Both the position numbers and the translations under genes were made by a program. A model generated the notes under the pieces. The model searched no databases and had not been told where the DNA came from. It saw nothing but the letters and a program-made list of their open reading frames with translations. From JACCVL01 sp038233135 (GTDB lineage: Bacteria > Actinomycetota > Actinomycetes > Propionibacteriales > Nocardioidaceae): a DNA stretch of 5,511 nucleotides. The stretch's first letter is position 1, and the number at the start of each line of letters is the position of its first letter. Where the stretch lies: positions 1 to 5,511 of the forward strand of contig JBBSMN010000193.1 of NCBI GenBank assembly GCA_038233135.1, read 5' to 3'. This document shows positions 1 through 5,250 of this stretch, in pieces.

Positions 1-285
1 ATGCGGATGGGCGGCGACGACGCCGTCGAGGTCGTCGACGGCCCCAGAGTCGACCGGCACAGGATCGGTGCCGGGGGCGAGGCATGGCTGCGGCTGCACG
101 TCGACCCGTCGGTGGTGCCGGCGCTGACTCGTGAGCTGGTGGCCGACGGGGTGGACGTGCTCGAGATCAAGACCATCGAACGATCGCTGGAGGAGGTGTT
201 CTTCGAGATGACCGGACCGGGCGCGCGCGACGCGCACGATGTGCAGATTCCGCAGGCGCTCGAGACGCGGCAGGTGTCGCCATGA
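1..285 (+). CDS. ABC transporter ATP-binding protein, C-terminal fragment (5' end outside window)
   Basis: This is the tail of an ABC-transporter ATPase subunit, the cytoplasmic motor that would power the permease encoded next to it. The visible 94 residues carry no Walker A, signature or Walker B motif; those must lie upstream of the window. What can be seen is the C-terminal accessory domain common in ABC-2 type exporter ATPases (DUF4162-like): an alternating strand/helix pattern (WLRLHVDPS, ALTRELVADGVDVLEIK) and then the characteristic end SLEEVFFEMTG (about residues 62-72). A polar tail of about 20 residues follows. The ATG at position 1 is probably an internal methionine, not the start. 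The stop codon overlaps the start of the permease in ATGA, so the two are likely translationally coupled. The family call is fairly sure; the transported substrate is unknown. Confidence 0.85.
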   Translation: MRMGGDDAVEVVDGPRVDRHRIGAGGEAWLRLHVDPSVVPALTRELVADGVDVLEIKTIERSLEEVFFEMTGPGARDAHDVQIPQALETRQVSP

Positions 286-1139
286 GCGCGCTGGCCGCAA
301 GCACCCGGGCCGAGCTGCTGCGGCTGCGCCGCTGGCCGGCGCTGTGGGTGCTGATCGGCGTATGGATCACCCTCAACCTGACTTTCGTCTACGTCTTCAA
401 CTACATCGCCTACCGCAGCGGTGAGACCTCGACGGTGACCGAGGGCCAGCCGCCCGAGGCGCTGCTGGCCGACATCGTGCCCGCTGCGGTCCCGCTCTCC
501 CTGGTCCAGGGCATGCCGATGTTCGGGGGCGCGATCTTGATGATCCTCGGCGCGCTGGCCGTCGGCAGCGGTTATGGCTGGGGCACCTGGAAGACCGTGA
601 TGACCCAGGGGCCCGGACGGGTGGCGGCCTTCGGCGGCACCCTGATGACCCTGGCGCTCACCGTCATCGGTGTCGTGCTGGCCACCGCTGTGATCGACCT
701 CGGAGTGTCCAGCGTGCTCGCCGCCGTGGAGTCCCAGCCGCTGGACATGCCGCCGCTGGCTGATCTGGCCGAGGCGTTCGGCACCGGGCTGCTCATCCTC
801 GGCATGTGGACCGCGGCCGGTGTGCTCGTCGGGGTGCTGGCCAAGGGCCCCGCCCTCGCCGTCGGACTCGGCCTGGTATGGGCGCTGGTGATCGAGAACC
901 TGCTGCGCGGGGTCTCGGGTCTGCTCGCCGGCCTCGCGGTCGTGACCGACCACCTGCCTGGCACGGCGGCGGGGTCGCTGGTCGGCGCGCTGGGCGCCAA
1001 CGGCGAGGCTGAGGCCGACGGCACCCCAGGGGTGCTGACCGTCCTCGACGGCCAGACCGCGACCTGGGTCCTCGTGGCCTACCTCGTCACGTTCGCGCTC
1101 GCCGGCGTGCTGCTGGTGCGACGGCGGGACCTGGCCTGA
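282..1139 (+). CDS. ABC-2 type transporter permease subunit
   Basis: This 285-residue integral membrane protein forms the membrane channel of an ABC exporter with the ATPase upstream. About six hydrophobic segments are visible, near residues 20-41, 80-97, 115-140, 166-187, 191-212 and 260-279. A basic N-terminus (RAELLRLRRW) fits a cytoplasmic start, and the protein ends with the positive stretch VRRRDLA. The segment after the second helix, YGWGTWKTVMTQGPGR (about 98-113), matches the cytoplasmic GT-W-R-x-x-x-x-x-G-x-x-R region usual in ABC-2 permeases of the ABC-2 membrane 2/NatB-like type. A soluble loop of about 35 residues lies between helices 1 and 2. The ATG sits inside the ATGA overlap with the ATPase gene, which supports this start. 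Neither sequence nor neighbours identify the substrate; drug, lipid or peptide export are all possible. Confidence 0.85.
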   Translation: MSALAASTRAELLRLRRWPALWVLIGVWITLNLTFVYVFNYIAYRSGETSTVTEGQPPEALLADIVPAAVPLSLVQGMPMFGGAILMILGALAVGSGYGWGTWKTVMTQGPGRVAAFGGTLMTLALTVIGVVLATAVIDLGVSSVLAAVESQPLDMPPLADLAEAFGTGLLILGMWTAAGVLVGVLAKGPALAVGLGLVWALVIENLLRGVSGLLAGLAVVTDHLPGTAAGSLVGALGANGEAEADGTPGVLTVLDGQTATWVLVAYLVTFALAGVLLVRRRDLA

Positions 1140-1150
1140 GGTCTGCCCTG

Positions 1151-1185
1151 GCGACGCGTGCCCCGGCGACATCGGCACGCGTCGC
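1151..1185. terminator. First of two tandem hairpins, likely intrinsic terminator
   Basis: A perfect 12-bp stem, gcgacgcgtgcc (1151-1162) against ggcacgcgtcgc (1174-1185), with an 11-base loop. It begins 11 bases after the permease stop codon. No T-run follows on either strand, but terminators of GC-rich actinobacteria often lack one. It probably ends the ABC-transporter transcript; the symmetry means it could also act on transcripts from the opposite strand. Confidence 0.6.
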
Positions 1186-1194
1186 TGGCACACG

Positions 1195-1227
1195 CTGGCC
1201 GGGCTCCCGGATGGGGAGCCCGGCCAG
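1195..1227. terminator. Second tandem hairpin, likely bidirectional terminator
   Basis: A perfect 14-bp stem, ctggccgggctccc (1195-1208) against gggagcccggccag (1214-1227), with a 5-base loop, lies between the convergent permease (ends 1139) and rhodanese (ends 1242) genes. It starts 14 bases beyond the rhodanese stop codon, a normal place for the terminator of the minus-strand operon, and it would also catch read-through from the permease side. No U-tract is present. Confidence 0.7.
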
Positions 1228-1241
1228 TTCAGTCAGGTGAT

Positions 1242-1583
1242 TCAGGAGCGGACGGGTTCGCCGGTCTCGGTAGGCAGGCCGGCCTCGACCCAGTCCTGGA
1301 TGCCCTCGGCGTACTTGCGGAGGTTGGTGCAGCCAAGCTGCTCGAGCTTGGCGGCTACCTGCCCGCTGTTGACGCAGGCCGGGTTGGAGCAGTAGGTGAC
1401 GATGGCTGCGGCCTTGTCGGGCAGCAGCCCGTCCGCGCTTGTGTCGACGTTGTCGGCGACGAGGTTGAGCGCGCCGGGAAGGTGCTGCTGGGCGTAGTAG
1501 GACTCGGGCAGGGCGTCGACGAGGGTGAGGGTGCCGGCGTCGATGCCGGCCTTGACCTCTTCTCGGCTGATCGTCTGGGTCAT
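1242..1583 (-). CDS. Single-domain rhodanese-like sulfurtransferase
   Basis: This 113-residue protein matches a stand-alone rhodanese domain, which carries sulfur as a cysteine persulfide and passes it to an acceptor in the cytoplasm. Visible family features are the N-terminal strand/helix (ISREEVKAGI, LTLVDALP), the Y-x-x-x-H-L-P-G-A-L-N motif (residues 30-40, where many homologues have H-I-P-G-A), the active-site loop YCSNPACVNS with the expected catalytic Cys65, and the closing KYAEGIQDWVEAGLPTE. The loop is Cys-SNPAC with a second cysteine (Cys70) and no arginine at its end, unlike the C-x-x-x-x-R loop of classical thiosulfate sulfurtransferases, so substrate preference may differ. The start is supported by GGAGG six bases upstream (minus strand, 1590-1594). 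It lies 50 bases downstream of the azoreductase gene, probably as the second gene of the same operon. The longer upstream open frame is noncoding. Confidence 0.88.
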   Translation of the reverse strand: MTQTISREEVKAGIDAGTLTLVDALPESYYAQQHLPGALNLVADNVDTSADGLLPDKAAAIVTYCSNPACVNSGQVAAKLEQLGCTNLRKYAEGIQDWVEAGLPTETGEPVRS

Positions 1584-1608
1584 TCGGTGCCTCCAGTGGC
1601 GTTGGTGG

Positions 1609-1630
1609 CCACCCGGCGGGCGCCGGGTGG
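1609..1630 (-). other. Intercistronic hairpin between azoreductase and rhodanese genes
   Basis: A 9-bp perfect stem (1609-1617 with 1622-1630) closed by a 4-base loop begins 3 bases after the azoreductase stop codon on the minus strand, upstream of the rhodanese ribosome site. It overlaps a second palindrome, ggtggccacc (1604-1613), so the two foldings exclude each other. It may act as a partial terminator, an RNA-stability element or a processing site that sets the ratio of the two proteins. The function is inferred from position only. Confidence 0.45.
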
Positions 1631-1633
1631 GGG

Positions 1634-2263
1634 TCAGAAGGTCTTGGCGGCGTCGCGGGCAGCGGCGCGCGCAGTGCGGCGGGCCTCGTCGGCGTCTCCA
1701 GTGAGGGTGGGGTGATAGCGGATCTCGGCGATGTCGGTGATCCCGGTCCAGGCCAGCCAGTCGTTGAAGTAGGTGGACTGGAAGTCGGTGCCGAACTCCG
1801 GACCGAGCGGCGGCCCCCACACCGCGCTGGTGTAGACGACGACGGCCCGCTTCCCCTTGTTGGCGAGCAGGTGGCTGTACCCGGTCTGCGGGTCGATGCC
1901 GAAGACCATGCCGGGTTGGGAGATCACATCGATGAACTGTTTGAGGATGTAGGGGACGCCCGCATTCCACATCGGCACGCTGAACAACAGTCGGTCGGCG
2001 GCGTCGAAGCGGGCGAAGACCCCCTCCGCGGCCCGCCACGCGGTCGCCTGCGCGCCCTCCGGCACCCCGCCGCCGAAGGTCGTCATCTTCGCGCCGGCCG
2101 CGGCTGGGCCGAACTCGGGAAGAGCGCCGTCCCACAGATCCCAGTTCTCGACCTCGGCGTCGGCATGGGTCTCCCGGTAGGTCTCGAGGAACGCGGTGGC
2201 GATCTGCAGCGACTCCGAGGCCGCCCCGCGGGGAGAGGCCGAGATGTGCAGCAACCTGGGCAT
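1634..2263 (-). CDS. azoR: FMN-dependent NADH-azoreductase (flavodoxin-like NAD(P)H oxidoreductase)
   Basis: This complete 209-residue protein has the AzoR/AcpD family's usual length. Such enzymes are cytoplasmic FMN-bound homodimers that use NAD(P)H to reduce quinones, azo compounds and related electrophiles by two electrons. Visible features are the first strand and FMN phosphate loop LLHISASPRGAASES (residues 4-18), the flavin-contacting segment SVPMWNAGVPYILKQFIDVI (95-114, equivalent to the MYNF..P..LK..FD region of E. coli AzoR), PGMVF (117-121), and the third flavin-contacting loop region VVVYTSAVWG (141-150), where E. coli AzoR has S-R-G-G. The start is supported by AAGGGA five bases upstream (minus strand, 2269-2274). 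It is the first gene of a likely two-gene operon with the rhodanese and is transcribed away from a TetR gene, whose probable operators lie at 2320-2370. The true substrate is unknown; quinone reduction is the likeliest physiological role. Confidence 0.9.
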   Translation of the reverse strand: MPRLLHISASPRGAASESLQIATAFLETYRETHADAEVENWDLWDGALPEFGPAAAGAKMTTFGGGVPEGAQATAWRAAEGVFARFDAADRLLFSVPMWNAGVPYILKQFIDVISQPGMVFGIDPQTGYSHLLANKGKRAVVVYTSAVWGPPLGPEFGTDFQSTYFNDWLAWTGITDIAEIRYHPTLTGDADEARRTARAAARDAAKTF

Positions 2264-2319
2264 TACGGTCCCTTCGACGGCGCGACTTCCCGGCTCGGGC
2301 TTTCGCCGACGGGAGCAGG

Positions 2320-2337
2320 CGGACTACAGTCCGGTTC
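2320..2337. promoter_or_regulatory. Operator site 1, palindrome overlapping divergent -10 regions
   Basis: The inverted repeat cggac-taca-gtccg (2320-2333), followed by gttc, lies between the azoreductase and TetR genes. It contains TACAGT (2325-2330) on the plus strand and TGTAGT on the minus strand, both resembling an actinobacterial TAnnnT -10 box, so a bound repressor would block promoters in both directions. The 17 bases 2321-2337 recur at 2356-2372 with two mismatches. Clear -35 boxes are not visible. Binding by the neighbouring TetR protein is inferred from position. Confidence 0.65.
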
Positions 2338-2352
2338 ATGTCTCGGCACAGT

Positions 2353-2370
2353 ACCGGACCGCAGTCCGGT
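2353..2370. promoter_or_regulatory. Operator site 2, perfect 7-bp inverted repeat
   Basis: The sequence accggac-cgca-gtccggt is a perfect 7-bp inverted repeat with a 4-base spacer, the size and symmetry expected for a TetR-family operator. It is the better-conserved partner of the site at 2320-2337, with centres 35 bp apart. It lies upstream of the azoreductase promoter region and in the presumed leader of the TetR gene, which fits autoregulation plus repression of the divergent operon. Confidence 0.7.
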
Positions 2371-2439
2371 TCGGCAACAGATCCGGCAAGCCCACGTGAG
2401 CGGTGCCGGACCCAGTTACCGGTGCTGGCGGTCGGGGTG

Positions 2440-3039
2440 GTGCGCGAGCGCGCCGACGCAGCGCGCAACCGGGTCCGGGTGCTGGCCGCGGCCGAGCGGC
2501 TGTTCATCGAGCGCGGCGTCGCCGCGGTAACGATGGACGACGTCGCTGCGGCCGCTGGGGTCGGCAAGGGGACGCTGTACCGCCGCTTCGGCGACAAGGG
2601 CGGCCTGGCCGTGGCACTGCTCGACGAGCGGGAACGCGAGCTGCAGCAGCAGATGCTGACCGGCCCTGCGCCGCTGGGTCCCGGTGCCTCTCCAACCCAA
2701 CGGCTGGGCGCCTTCACGGCGGCCTATCTGACGTTCCTGGACCGCCAGCTCGACCTGGTGCTGCTCTCGGAGACCTCCACACCGGGGGCGCGGCTACACA
2801 CCGGCGCACACGCGTTCTGGCGGCAGCACTGTCGGCTCCTCCTGGAGACCGCTCACGTGCCAGACCCCACCCTCACCGCCGATGTGCTCCTCGCCGCGCT
2901 GTCCGCCGAGCAGGTCCGCCACTGGCTCCGCGAGAACGGCGTGCCCCTCGACCAACTGAGCGCGGGCCTCGTCCGCCTGGCGCACACCCTGACAACCCCC
3001 GCTGCCGATCAGGCTGGTCCGTCCACCGCAACACCCTGA
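2440..3039 (+). CDS. TetR/AcrR-family transcriptional repressor
   Basis: A predicted 199-residue DNA-binding repressor, the usual length for this family. The N-terminal TetR domain is clear: helix 1 NRVRVLAAAERLFIERG (about residues 10-26), helix 2 TMDDVAAAAGV (31-41) and the recognition helix VGKGTLYRRFGDK (41-53). The remaining all-helical part (about 54-190) would bind a ligand and dimerise; its ligand is unknown. I chose GTG at 2440 because the protein then begins MRERADAARNR, as many relatives do, and because codons before about 2422 use A/T at the third position far more often and include a rare TTA (2416-2418). GTG at 2437 or 2422 and the upstream ATG at 2338 are alternatives; the latter would add 34 residues and place operator site 2 within the coding sequence. 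GGCGG (2427-2431) is a weak ribosome site. It is divergent from the azoreductase-rhodanese operon and probably represses it. Confidence 0.9.
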   Translation: MRERADAARNRVRVLAAAERLFIERGVAAVTMDDVAAAAGVGKGTLYRRFGDKGGLAVALLDERERELQQQMLTGPAPLGPGASPTQRLGAFTAAYLTFLDRQLDLVLLSETSTPGARLHTGAHAFWRQHCRLLLETAHVPDPTLTADVLLAALSAEQVRHWLRENGVPLDQLSAGLVRLAHTLTTPAADQAGPSTATP

Positions 3040-3152
3040 AACCGGGACAGGTGCCTAGCAGTACCGGGAGCCTTGCGGACCTGATCCGACGGTCTGACTG
3101 CGGCGACACCACGACGACGCGCCGACGCGTAAGGCGTTGGAGGCGCCCATCG

Positions 3153-3175
3153 CAGGGAAGAGCCCTGTGGCAGGG
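3153..3175 (+). promoter_or_regulatory. Possible small fold overlapping the peptidase ribosome binding site
   Basis: The pentamer ccctg (3163-3167) is flanked by two copies of caggg, at 3153-3157 and 3171-3175. It can pair with either one. The second copy contains the AGGG that is the best ribosome site for the ATG at 3184 (8-base spacing), so one fold exposes and the other hides it. The stems are only 5 bp, so regulation is speculative. The rest of the gap from 3040 to 3183 shows no convincing promoter or terminator. Confidence 0.25.
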
Positions 3176-3183
3176 TGACGAGC

Positions 3184-5100
3184 ATGCCCACGACATCGGT
3201 TGCCGCGATCCCGTCCGCACTCGAGCTGCTCGAGGCCCGCACCTGGCGGGCGTTCGACGTCGATGCCGAGGGTCGGGTGCTCGGCGGGCACGACGACTCG
3301 GGATCGGTGCAGCTCGTCGAGCTGCACCCCGACGGCACCCCTACGCCGCTGACCGCCCTGCCCGGCGCCTGCCTGGGCCGCTACCTGCCGGGCGAGCGCG
3401 TGGCTGTCGTCCAGCACGACGAGGGCGGTGACGAGAACGGGCAGCTCTCCTTGCTGCGCCTCGACTCTCCGCTCGAGAAGCCGGCCGGCCTGGACGACCT
3501 GACACCACTCGTACGCCAGGCAGGCATCGTCCACCGGCTGCTCGACGTGCAGCCCGGCCGCGTCGTCTACGCGACCAACCGGCGCAACCGGGTCGACTTC
3601 GACGTCGTCGTGCGCAACGTCGCCAGCGGCGAGGACACCGTCGTCTACGACGGCGGCGGCATGGCCGGCGAGACCGTGGTGTCCGCGGACGGGCGGCAGG
3701 CCGCCGTCGCGATGACATCGGCCCAGCCGATGAGCAACTACCTGGTGCTGGCCGCCTCAGGCAGGCACACCGAGCTCACCGAGCCCGACCGGCGCGCCCG
3801 GCACGAGCATCTCGCCTGGACCCCGGACGGAGCCGCGCTGGTCGTCACCACCGACCGCGACCGCGACACGACCGGCGTCGCCCGGCTCGACCTCGCCACG
3901 CGGGAGTGGGCCTGGCTGGTCACCGACGACGAGCACGACGTGGCCGGGTGGCCCTCCCCGGACGGCCGGCTGCTGCTGGTCGAAACCATGGTCGACGGCG
4001 AGTCCCGCCCCGCCCTGCACGACGCCGAGACCGGCCAGCGCTTGCGCGAGGTCGAGCTGCCCGGCGCGGGCACCCCGATGGCCGGCATCGTCTCCTTCCC
4101 GATGCCCGACCCGGTGTGGTCGCCGGACTCCCGCCTCGTCGCCCTCTCGTTCTCCGCGCCGACCGTGCCCGCCGACGTACTCCTGGTGCACGCTGCCTCC
4201 GGAGCGGTCAGGCCGCTGACCGACGGGACGGCGCAGCTGGAAGGCAGGCGGCTGGTGACGCCGTCCAGCCACCGGGTCCCGACCCCGGATGGCGAGCAGG
4301 TGCCGTGCTTCGTCTACGACCCGCGGGAGCCGGCCCCGGGTGAGGAGCCGGCCGGGAGCGACGGGACGGCCGGCGGCAGCGGCGTGCCCGGCGACGGCGG
4401 CACGGAGGACGCGCTGGCCGGGTCGAGCGTGCTGCTTGTCCACGGTGGTCCGGAGGGGCAGTCGGCACGCGGCTTCAACCCGATGGTGCAGGCGATGGCC
4501 GCCCAGGGGCACACCGTCGTCGTACCGAACGTGCGCGGCTCGTCTGGCTACGGCAAGCGCTGGTACTCCCTGGACGATGTCCGGCTGCGCCTGGACTCCG
4601 TCGCCGACCTCGCCGCCCTGCGTGAGTGGCTGCCGACGATCAGCTGCGACCCGACGCGCGCGGCGCTCTACGGCGGTTCCTACGGCGGCTACATGGTGCT
4701 CGCCGGTCTGACCATGCAACCGCAACTGTGGGCGGCCGGCGTCGACATCGTCGGCATCTCCTCACTCGTCACGTTCCTGGAGAACACCTCGCCCTACCGG
4801 CGGGCTGCGCGCGAGCGGGAGTACGGCTGGCTCGAGCACGATCGCGACTTCCTGGAGCAGGCCTCGCCACTGACCCACATCGACCAGGTACGCGCGCCGC
4901 TGTTCGTCATCCACGGTGCGAATGACCCGCGCGTCCCGCTCTCGGAGGCCGAGCAGCTGGCAGCCGCCGTCCGCGGCCGGGGCCTGGAGTGCGAGCTGCT
5001 CGTCTACCCCGACGAGGGGCACGGCCTGGCCAAGCGGCCGAACCGGCTGGACGCCTATCCCCAGGCGTTAGCGTTCCTGGCCCGCCACCTCGGCTGGTAG
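3184..5100 (+). CDS. S9 family peptidase (prolyl oligopeptidase / acylaminoacyl-peptidase-like)
   Basis: This complete 638-residue serine peptidase lacks a signal peptide and should act in the cytoplasm on short peptides. The N-terminal part (to about 365) is a beta-propeller with WD40-like PD motifs: TPDGAALVV (213-221), SPDGRLLLVE (258-267) and SPDSRLVALSF (313-323). The C-terminal alpha/beta-hydrolase domain has the oxyanion-region motif HGGPEG (420-425), RGSSGYGKRW (451-460), the nucleophile elbow GGSYGG with Ser499, Asp581 in GANDPRVPL and His613 in DEGHG, so the catalytic triad is intact. Within the hydrolase domain, before HGGP, is an acidic Gly/Pro-rich insertion (about 381-414). ATG at 3184 has AGGG at a good distance; GTG at 3175 would add three residues but lacks a well-placed ribosome site. 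The gene lies 144 bases after the TetR gene and may have its own promoter. Exact specificity (acylaminoacyl, dipeptidyl or oligopeptidase) cannot be told. Confidence 0.92.
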   Translation: MPTTSVAAIPSALELLEARTWRAFDVDAEGRVLGGHDDSGSVQLVELHPDGTPTPLTALPGACLGRYLPGERVAVVQHDEGGDENGQLSLLRLDSPLEKPAGLDDLTPLVRQAGIVHRLLDVQPGRVVYATNRRNRVDFDVVVRNVASGEDTVVYDGGGMAGETVVSADGRQAAVAMTSAQPMSNYLVLAASGRHTELTEPDRRARHEHLAWTPDGAALVVTTDRDRDTTGVARLDLATREWAWLVTDDEHDVAGWPSPDGRLLLVETMVDGESRPALHDAETGQRLREVELPGAGTPMAGIVSFPMPDPVWSPDSRLVALSFSAPTVPADVLLVHAASGAVRPLTDGTAQLEGRRLVTPSSHRVPTPDGEQVPCFVYDPREPAPGEEPAGSDGTAGGSGVPGDGGTEDALAGSSVLLVHGGPEGQSARGFNPMVQAMAAQGHTVVVPNVRGSSGYGKRWYSLDDVRLRLDSVADLAALREWLPTISCDPTRAALYGGSYGGYMVLAGLTMQPQLWAAGVDIVGISSLVTFLENTSPYRRAAREREYGWLEHDRDFLEQASPLTHIDQVRAPLFVIHGANDPRVPLSEAEQLAAAVRGRGLECELLVYPDEGHGLAKRPNRLDAYPQALAFLARHLGW

Positions 5101-5114
5101 GCCGCTCGCATCGC

Positions 5115-5171
5115 CCGACTGTTAATCGGACGGTTACTGATTCGATGGTTCGAGTCCAGTCGCGGTAGCCA
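5115..5171 (+). pseudogene. tRNA-Asn (GTT) remnant, 3' part with T-arm insertion
   Basis: Starting 14 bases after the peptidase stop codon, the sequence matches the 3' two-thirds of an actinobacterial tRNA-Asn as I remember it. It has an anticodon arm ccga-ctgttaa-tcgg with anticodon GTT at 5121-5123, variable loop cggtt (5131-5135), T-arm pieces actg (5136-5139) and ggttcgagtccagt (5147-5160), then a 7-base acceptor strand cgcggta, discriminator g and an encoded CCA (5169-5171). Seven extra bases, attcgat (5140-5146), break the T-stem. No D-arm or 5' acceptor strand (taccgcg would be needed) exists upstream; peptidase coding sequence is there instead. It therefore cannot make a functional tRNA. 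It may be an attachment-site scar or a rearrangement junction; no integrase is visible in the window. Confidence 0.7.
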
Positions 5172-5181
5172 GCACAAGCCG

Positions 5182-5204
5182 CTGACCGGTGTCTGAGCGG
5201 TCGG
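5182..5204. terminator. Weak hairpin between convergent genes, possible terminator
   Basis: A 7-bp stem with one wobble pair, ctgaccg (5182-5188) with cggtcgg (5198-5204) and a 9-base loop, lies between the peptidase gene and the convergent minus-strand gene ending at 5251. No T-run follows on either strand. Position fits a shared terminator but the stem is much weaker than the pair at 1151-1227. Confidence 0.3.
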
Positions 5205-5250
5205 TGCAGACGAGTCCGCGGGTAGTTGTCGGCCACCGCAAGCAGCAAGG

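Noticed and set aside
1158..1715. Plus-strand open frame of 185 codons opposite the rhodanese
   Set aside because: It runs through both terminator hairpins and is the antisense shadow of a clear rhodanese gene. Its translation is Gly/Ala/Val-rich and shows no motif.
1242..2717. A 491-codon minus-strand open frame that includes the rhodanese
   Set aside because: Only the last 113 codons look like protein. The rest is a low-complexity Arg/Ser/Pro-rich shadow of the azoreductase and TetR genes, and a GGAGG ribosome site precedes the internal ATG at 1583.
2403..3431. Plus-strand open frame of 342 codons across the TetR gene and the peptidase start
   Set aside because: It is Arg/Gly/Ala-rich frame-shadow sequence that overlaps two well-supported genes in another frame.
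3757..4725. Minus-strand open frame of 322 codons opposite the S9 peptidase
   Set aside because: It arises from the high GC content. The opposite strand encodes an intact catalytic domain with expected motifs.
5095..5171. A complete, functional tRNA gene
   Set aside because: No 5' acceptor strand complementary to cgcggta and no D-arm can be found, and the T-stem is interrupted, so only a remnant can be supported.
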